The position numbers and the translations under genes were made by a program. This document shows positions 54,409 through 58,021 of a stretch of 58,021 nucleotides of DNA, one piece after another (position 1 is the stretch's first letter; every line of letters begins with the position of its first letter). The notes beneath the pieces were generated by a model. It saw only the letters and a list, made by a program, of their open reading frames with translations. It ran no database searches and was not told the origin of the DNA. Origin of the DNA: an uncultured Candidatus Poseidoniales archaeon (GTDB taxonomy: Archaea; Thermoplasmatota; Poseidoniia; Poseidoniales; Thalassarchaeaceae); the NCBI GenBank assembly GCA_902593945.1, contig CACJKA010000007.1, positions 1 through 58,021 of the forward strand, read 5' to 3'.

Positions 54409-55671
54409 ATGAAAAATAATAAAATAATTGCTATAATGATGACAATAACTATGCTGGCTTCGGCATTTGCTGGATGCTTATCTGATGACGAAAAAGTTGA
54501 CTTGGATGCTTCTGATGGAGGCTATGATTATGCCTCCAACGTTGACAACCATCGAATGCTTATGGGAGATGTCTGTGATATCAAGGACCTATCTGGAGCA
54601 TATGACTGGGATGGAGTGAAGGACATTTATGAAAATGGAGAGCACGCGGAGAAGTCCGACGGATCCTATAGGACTCTCATGGGCTTTGCAGATGCATCAG
54701 GTAAGAATCATGCTTACGACGGATATTATGGCGCTGACGGCTCATGGAACGACTTCGTATCCGCAGCTATCGACGGCACTGGCCCATTTGCTGGTGAGTC
54801 CGATACAGTTAGAGATCAAGCTACAGAGAAGGGTATTCAGAACGGTGTAATGACTGCATACGCAATCCACGAACTCAATGCCGCTATTATCAAGGCTGAG
54901 GCAGGAAACTGGGGCCCTGATGATGCACAGCATGCATGGGACGAAGGATGGGCATTCTATCATGGCCCTGACGATTCAGATGCAGACTATGACGGATGTG
55001 GACCATATGCTACTGCAGATAAGAGAGCAGGTAACTTCGGAACTGCTAATGCTGATGGAACAGCTGCAACCAATGTTGCTACTCTGGCCGCAATGAACGA
55101 TGGTCTGACATCTCTTCAAAATGAAGATATGCAAGGATTAATCGATGCACGAGATGAAGTTCTAAAGAACATCATAATAGTCTATTCGCAAGCTTCCGTG
55201 AGATATGCTTCGAAGATGACAGATGACCTAGCTGCTGGAGATACTGCAGACTACGACAAGCACCAGGCAGAAGGCCATGCTTTCTACAGGGTCATTGAGG
55301 CATACGTAGCAGAGTACACATCGATTTGCTATAACATGGTATCTCATTCAGTATCATCGGATAGTTCACAGGCGTCCTGTGAGGCATACATGTATCTGGA
55401 GAACTACACTTCTCCAAATGATCCAGATGGTGAAGAGTTTACCGGATGCTACAACTCAGTGACACATGCTCAGCATGAGGGAATGTCACAAGAGGAATGT
55501 GAAGCATACGGATGGTATGCAAACTATTACTCCGACATGATCGTTGCCATGTTTGACCTATCCAATGATGGTGATTCTTCAGCAGACTACGAGGATGATA
55601 TCAGATCATGGCTACAGCCAGCATGGGATCACTACGGAATTACTGCAGAAGATATTGGAACACTGCAATAA
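54409..55671 (+). CDS. Fea1/phytotransferrin-like lipoprotein, probable iron-uptake protein
   Basis: The 420-residue protein has a lipobox signal peptide (SAFAGCLSDD), so it is anchored outside the membrane. Its middle matches, in order, motifs I recall from the algal Fea1 (low-iron-inducible) proteins: YYGADGSWNDFVSAAIDGT near 105, AIHELNAAI (His154), HAWDEGWAFYHG (175-186), ADKRAGNFGT, HQAEGHAFYRVI (285-296) and a C-terminal YGITAEDIG. Two Cys/His modules (307-324 and 347-364) are inserted near the end. A GGAG lies eight bases upstream of the ATG. The gene is richer in G and C than its neighbours, consistent with high expression or transfer. Iron-box-like palindromes precede it. Confidence 0.75.
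   Translation: MKNNKIIAIMMTITMLASAFAGCLSDDEKVDLDASDGGYDYASNVDNHRMLMGDVCDIKDLSGAYDWDGVKDIYENGEHAEKSDGSYRTLMGFADASGKNHAYDGYYGADGSWNDFVSAAIDGTGPFAGESDTVRDQATEKGIQNGVMTAYAIHELNAAIIKAEAGNWGPDDAQHAWDEGWAFYHGPDDSDADYDGCGPYATADKRAGNFGTANADGTAATNVATLAAMNDGLTSLQNEDMQGLIDARDEVLKNIIIVYSQASVRYASKMTDDLAAGDTADYDKHQAEGHAFYRVIEAYVAEYTSICYNMVSHSVSSDSSQASCEAYMYLENYTSPNDPDGEEFTGCYNSVTHAQHEGMSQEECEAYGWYANYYSDMIVAMFDLSNDGDSSADYEDDIRSWLQPAWDHYGITAEDIGTLQ
55327..55500 (+). repeat. Two copies of a Cys/His module in the Fea1-like gene
   Basis: Copy 1 covers residues 307-324 and copy 2 covers 347-364, 40 residues apart. Both read C-Y-N-x-V-[S/T]-H-x10-C followed by E-A-Y, with Ser-Gln three residues before the second Cys in each. 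A third copy is in the next gene (57809-57862). Each could form a disulfide loop with a conserved His facing a ligand. Confidence 0.7.
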
Positions 55672-55680
55672 AATTATGAT

Positions 55681-55712
55681 TTCTATGCGGGCATTTAGCC
55701 GCCCGCATAGAA
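55681..55712. other. 12-bp GC-rich hairpin in the 3' region of the Fea1-like gene
   Basis: TTCTATGCGGGC (55681-55692) pairs perfectly with GCCCGCATAGAA (55701-55712) around an eight-base loop, nine bases after the stop codon. No T-run follows, so it is a poor archaeal terminator. It may protect the upstream mRNA or lower expression of the next gene. Confidence 0.7.
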
Positions 55713-55727
55713 TGATTACTCGAACGG

Positions 55728-55823
55728 TAACGGGAGACGCTAGTTTATCTGGCTCACAACAGATAATCATTAGCTACATCATAGTAAAATGGGACTCACA
55801 TTCAATTTCAGCGTCTCCCGTTA
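55728..55823. repeat. 96-bp element with 14-bp perfect terminal inverted repeats
   Basis: TAACGGGAGACGCT at 55728-55741 and its exact complement at 55810-55823 enclose 68 bases. Inside, TTATCTG (55745-55751) pairs with CAGATAA (55760-55766). AATGATTA (55711-55718) can instead pair with TAATCATT (55764-55771), which would disrupt the inner hairpin. Two readings are possible: a regulatory leader of the next gene, or a small mobile element without clear target duplications. I see no coding capacity. Confidence 0.6.
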
Positions 55824-55903
55824 ACCCAACAGTTTGTTTTCTAAAAACCTACATTAAATTACTAGTATCTACTCGTAATACTATAGTTAACAGCGGTATT
55901 GGT

Positions 55904-58012
55904 ATGGGCAATAATAAGATCACTGCAATTCTGATTACTTCAATCATAATAATGACTTTTGTTTCAGGATGTCTAGGTAATGATAGTGATGATGATACCT
56001 TAGGTACTCTAGTAATTGCATATGAGATCAAAGATAATGTCGATACCATCGATTCTAACCCTCAAATATTTGCAGATTATCTTTCTGAGAAATTAAATTA
56101 TGATGTTTCTCTGTTCAGTGTTGACTCGGAGGGTGCTATGGTTGAAGCTCTGAGGTTTGGTAATGCAGATATTGCATTAATGGACGCTGGAGCCGCATGG
56201 GTTGGCTGGCAACAATATGACTTAGAAGTTTTAGCAGCAGATCTTAATGTCGATGGAAGAACATACTACAATGCTAATGCTTGGGTAAAATCAGACAGCG
56301 ATATCGCCTTTGCACATCTTGATGAAAATCCCTATTCTGACCCTTTCGCACTTTTATCTGGAAAAACCTCTTGTCACACAGGATGGCTAAAATCGGTAGG
56401 TATGCTTCTTCCTATGGGTTACTTAATTGGTCTAGGTTATGCAAATATTATCGGAGACCCTAATGATGTCGAGACCATAAGAAATACTATACATGGATTT
56501 TTTGATCTAAATTCTTCAATTCCAGACACTGGGACTCCATATTATGGTTATTCGGGTGCTTTGAAATGTTTATCGGAAGGAAAAGGAGATGTTGCCTTTT
56601 TAGAAGAAAATAGTGTCGAAATTCTTTGTAATAATGAAATTTCTTCTCTCAATCAAGAGTGGTGTCTTGACATAGAGGAGTATATTGCGTTGCCTGCTTT
56701 TGGGCAATCCCCTAGTCACCCAGTAATGTATAATCCTAATTTTTTAGATTTAGAAATCGTTGATAAAATAACCAATGTTTTGGTCGGAATGAGCAGTGAC
56801 TCCAAAGCGACCAATATTCTTGATAATATCCTGAATACACCCGGATTCATTGCAACAAATACATCAGTACATTTGGGTAGTTATTCATCATTAATTTCCA
56901 ATATACCTGGTATTTCTGCTTATTATAATGACAAATTCTCCCTAAATACTTCTGTTTCTCCAGATATTGATAAAATTAAAATTGCTTATGAATCAAGCAA
57001 ATTGTCTGATGATGTAGATAAACATCCAGGTATTTTAGCGGATTTCCTCTCTCAGAAATTAAACATAGATGTGGAGATATTTTTTGTTAATTCTCAAAAT
57101 GAATTAATTAATAGTTTAACAGATGGCACTGCAGATATTGCAATTGTTAATTCAGAGTTGGCATGGGTTGGATGGAAACAATATGAATTGGCAGTAATGG
57201 CTGCAGTCGAAATGGAAGATAGTAGGACATATTCAGATACTTTAGCTTGGGTTAATTCGAATAGTTCAATCGCAGCAAGTCATTTAGACAACGATCCTTT
57301 AACTAATCCGTTTGATTTGTTAGAAGGAAAAACATCCTGTCATTCTGATTCCTTAGATGTGGAAAGTATGATGATTCCAATCAGTTACTTAGCAAAAAAT
57401 AATTATATTCAATTTAATCAGAGTAATGACATAGATTTTTTATCAGAGATAATTTATTCTTTCTTCAACTCTGATTCGTCAATACCGAATTCTAATAACA
57501 CATATTTTGGCGATTCAGGTGCATTAAGATGCCTTTCTGAAGGGGGAGGGGATATTACATTTTTAGAAGAAAATACTGTAAATATATATTGTAACAATGT
57601 TGTAATTTCAGAAAATATGGATTGGTGCTTAGATATTGAAGAATATACCTCCCTTCCTGCCATTGCTCCTATCCCAAGTGATTCTGTAATTTATAATCCT
57701 GAATTACTTGATATACAGACAAGAACAGCGGTATTGAATGCTTTAATTTCACTTAATTATGAGATGTATTTAGAAAATTTCAGTACACGTGGATCGGTAT
57801 ATACAGGTTGCTATGACATTTCAGTCCATGTAATTGACGAGATATCTCAGAAAAATACTTGTGGTTCTGAGATAATGAATAACATATTAGGTACATCTGG
57901 ATTAACTAGAGCAACATCTCAAGAGCATTTAGGGCAATATTCATCATTCATAGCAATTATTCCTGGTATTTCCTCATATTATTCTGAAAGGTTTACTATT
58001 AATGATGCCTGA
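55904..58012 (+). CDS. Lipoprotein with two tandem PhnD-like solute-binding domains
   Basis: The 702-residue protein has a lipobox signal peptide (VSGCLG) and two copies of a PhnD-like (phosphonate/phosphite-type ABC) binding domain, at about 35-350 and 352-702. Matching segments include GNADIALMDAGAAWVGW vs GTADIAIVNSELAWVGW, and WCLDIEEYIALPA vs WCLDIEEYTSLPA. Conserved Cys in GKTSCH, KCLSEG/RCLSEG and WCLDI suggest disulfides. Domain 2 alone has an insert of about 30 residues holding the Cys/His module (636-653). No transporter permease or ATPase is seen before the window ends. The ligand is unknown; iron is suggested by context. ATG 55904 is the start that gives the signal peptide. Confidence 0.82.
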   Translation: MGNNKITAILITSIIIMTFVSGCLGNDSDDDTLGTLVIAYEIKDNVDTIDSNPQIFADYLSEKLNYDVSLFSVDSEGAMVEALRFGNADIALMDAGAAWVGWQQYDLEVLAADLNVDGRTYYNANAWVKSDSDIAFAHLDENPYSDPFALLSGKTSCHTGWLKSVGMLLPMGYLIGLGYANIIGDPNDVETIRNTIHGFFDLNSSIPDTGTPYYGYSGALKCLSEGKGDVAFLEENSVEILCNNEISSLNQEWCLDIEEYIALPAFGQSPSHPVMYNPNFLDLEIVDKITNVLVGMSSDSKATNILDNILNTPGFIATNTSVHLGSYSSLISNIPGISAYYNDKFSLNTSVSPDIDKIKIAYESSKLSDDVDKHPGILADFLSQKLNIDVEIFFVNSQNELINSLTDGTADIAIVNSELAWVGWKQYELAVMAAVEMEDSRTYSDTLAWVNSNSSIAASHLDNDPLTNPFDLLEGKTSCHSDSLDVESMMIPISYLAKNNYIQFNQSNDIDFLSEIIYSFFNSDSSIPNSNNTYFGDSGALRCLSEGGGDITFLEENTVNIYCNNVVISENMDWCLDIEEYTSLPAIAPIPSDSVIYNPELLDIQTRTAVLNALISLNYEMYLENFSTRGSVYTGCYDISVHVIDEISQKNTCGSEIMNNILGTSGLTRATSQEHLGQYSSFIAIIPGISSYYSERFTINDA
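57809..57862 (+). repeat. Third copy of the Cys/His module, in the PhnD-like gene
   Basis: Residues 636-653 read C-Y-D-x3-H-x10-C with TG before the first Cys, like the copies in the Fea1-like gene. The stretch just upstream (MYLENF) matches MYLENY just upstream of the second module copy there. Domain 1 of the same protein lacks it, so it was gained by domain 2 or lost by domain 1. Confidence 0.7.
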
Positions 58013-58021
58013 ATGTGAGTT

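Noticed and set aside
54401-54412. A three-codon upstream ORF (ATG GAA AAA TGA) before the Fea1-like gene
   Set aside because: The GGAG is directly against this ATG, too close to serve it, and is correctly spaced for ATG 54409; chance is the simpler reading.
55681-55712. The GC-rich hairpin as an intrinsic terminator
   Set aside because: No T-run follows on either strand; bacterial-type hairpin terminators are not a general archaeal signal. Listed as a structured element instead.
55544-55903. Extension of the PhnD-like frame upstream to 55544
   Set aside because: It overlaps the end of the Fea1-like gene and runs through the hairpin region; a lipobox signal peptide starts at 55904.

Overview
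The window looks like a piece of a Marine Group II euryarchaeal genome (Candidatus Poseidoniales), or a close relative. The information-processing genes are archaeal: RadA, RNA polymerase subunit K, Hel308, the KEOPS subunit Cgi121, a Gar1-type protein, an Rqc2/NFACT protein and an archaeal-type initiator tRNA. The DNA is A+T rich and densely coded on both strands, and no stretch over 300 bases lacks a gene. Heme A synthesis genes (ctaA, ctaB) point to aerobic respiration. Aconitase and a 2-oxoacid:ferredoxin oxidoreductase point to an oxidative TCA cycle, and thiolase and tryptophan dioxygenase to heterotrophy. Many predicted exported, lipid-anchored or membrane-anchored proteins (beta-propeller, subtilase, M14 peptidase, a giant surface protein, solute-binding proteins) fit a marine protein and polymer degrader. 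The placement is from memory of gene content, not a search.

Layout. 1-6395: the end of a possible glycosyltransferase, an AI-2E-type permease, a thiamine-pyrophosphokinase-like and COG2309 peptidase-like pair, a membrane-tethered winged-helix regulator, a small ORF and a secreted beta-propeller lipoprotein. 6398-9078: dihydroorotase, initiator tRNA-Met and radA. 9105-14794: a minus-strand cluster of thioesterase, hel308, cgi121, a small Cys-rich protein and an M3 peptidase. 14860-20055: a desuccinylase-like hydrolase convergent with a very long membrane-anchored subtilase. 20116-32058: a long minus-strand run (LeuA-like enzyme, ctaB, ctaA, rpoK, thiolase, kynA, rqcH, alpha/beta hydrolase, a membrane protein with an Arg/Ser/Gly tail, and a Nudix-MBL fusion). 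32132-39153: aldo/keto reductase, small membrane proteins, M14 carboxypeptidase, tRNA-Gln, korAB and a membrane-anchored cyclophilin. 39204-50478: aconitase, an unknown protein, a 2143-residue surface protein and S-adenosylhomocysteinase. 50497-54282: a TPR membrane protein, the Gar1/RanBP2-finger protein and a surface protein with a sorting-signal-like tail.

The most interesting segment is 54283-58012. It encodes a lipoprotein that resembles the algal Fea1/phytotransferrin (low-iron-inducible) family, followed by a lipoprotein made of two tandem PhnD-like solute-binding domains. Upstream of the first gene lie two matching palindromes, GTTTAGG-N4-CCTAAA(C/T), about four helical turns apart around a TATA-like box; they resemble DtxR/IdeR iron boxes. 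Both lipoproteins carry copies of the same small Cys/His module (C-Y-[N/D]-x3-H-x10-C). The gap between them is full of inverted repeats. My working model is an iron-regulated archaeal uptake system. The protein family, operator-like sites and shared module can be read from the sequence; the iron function is inference.
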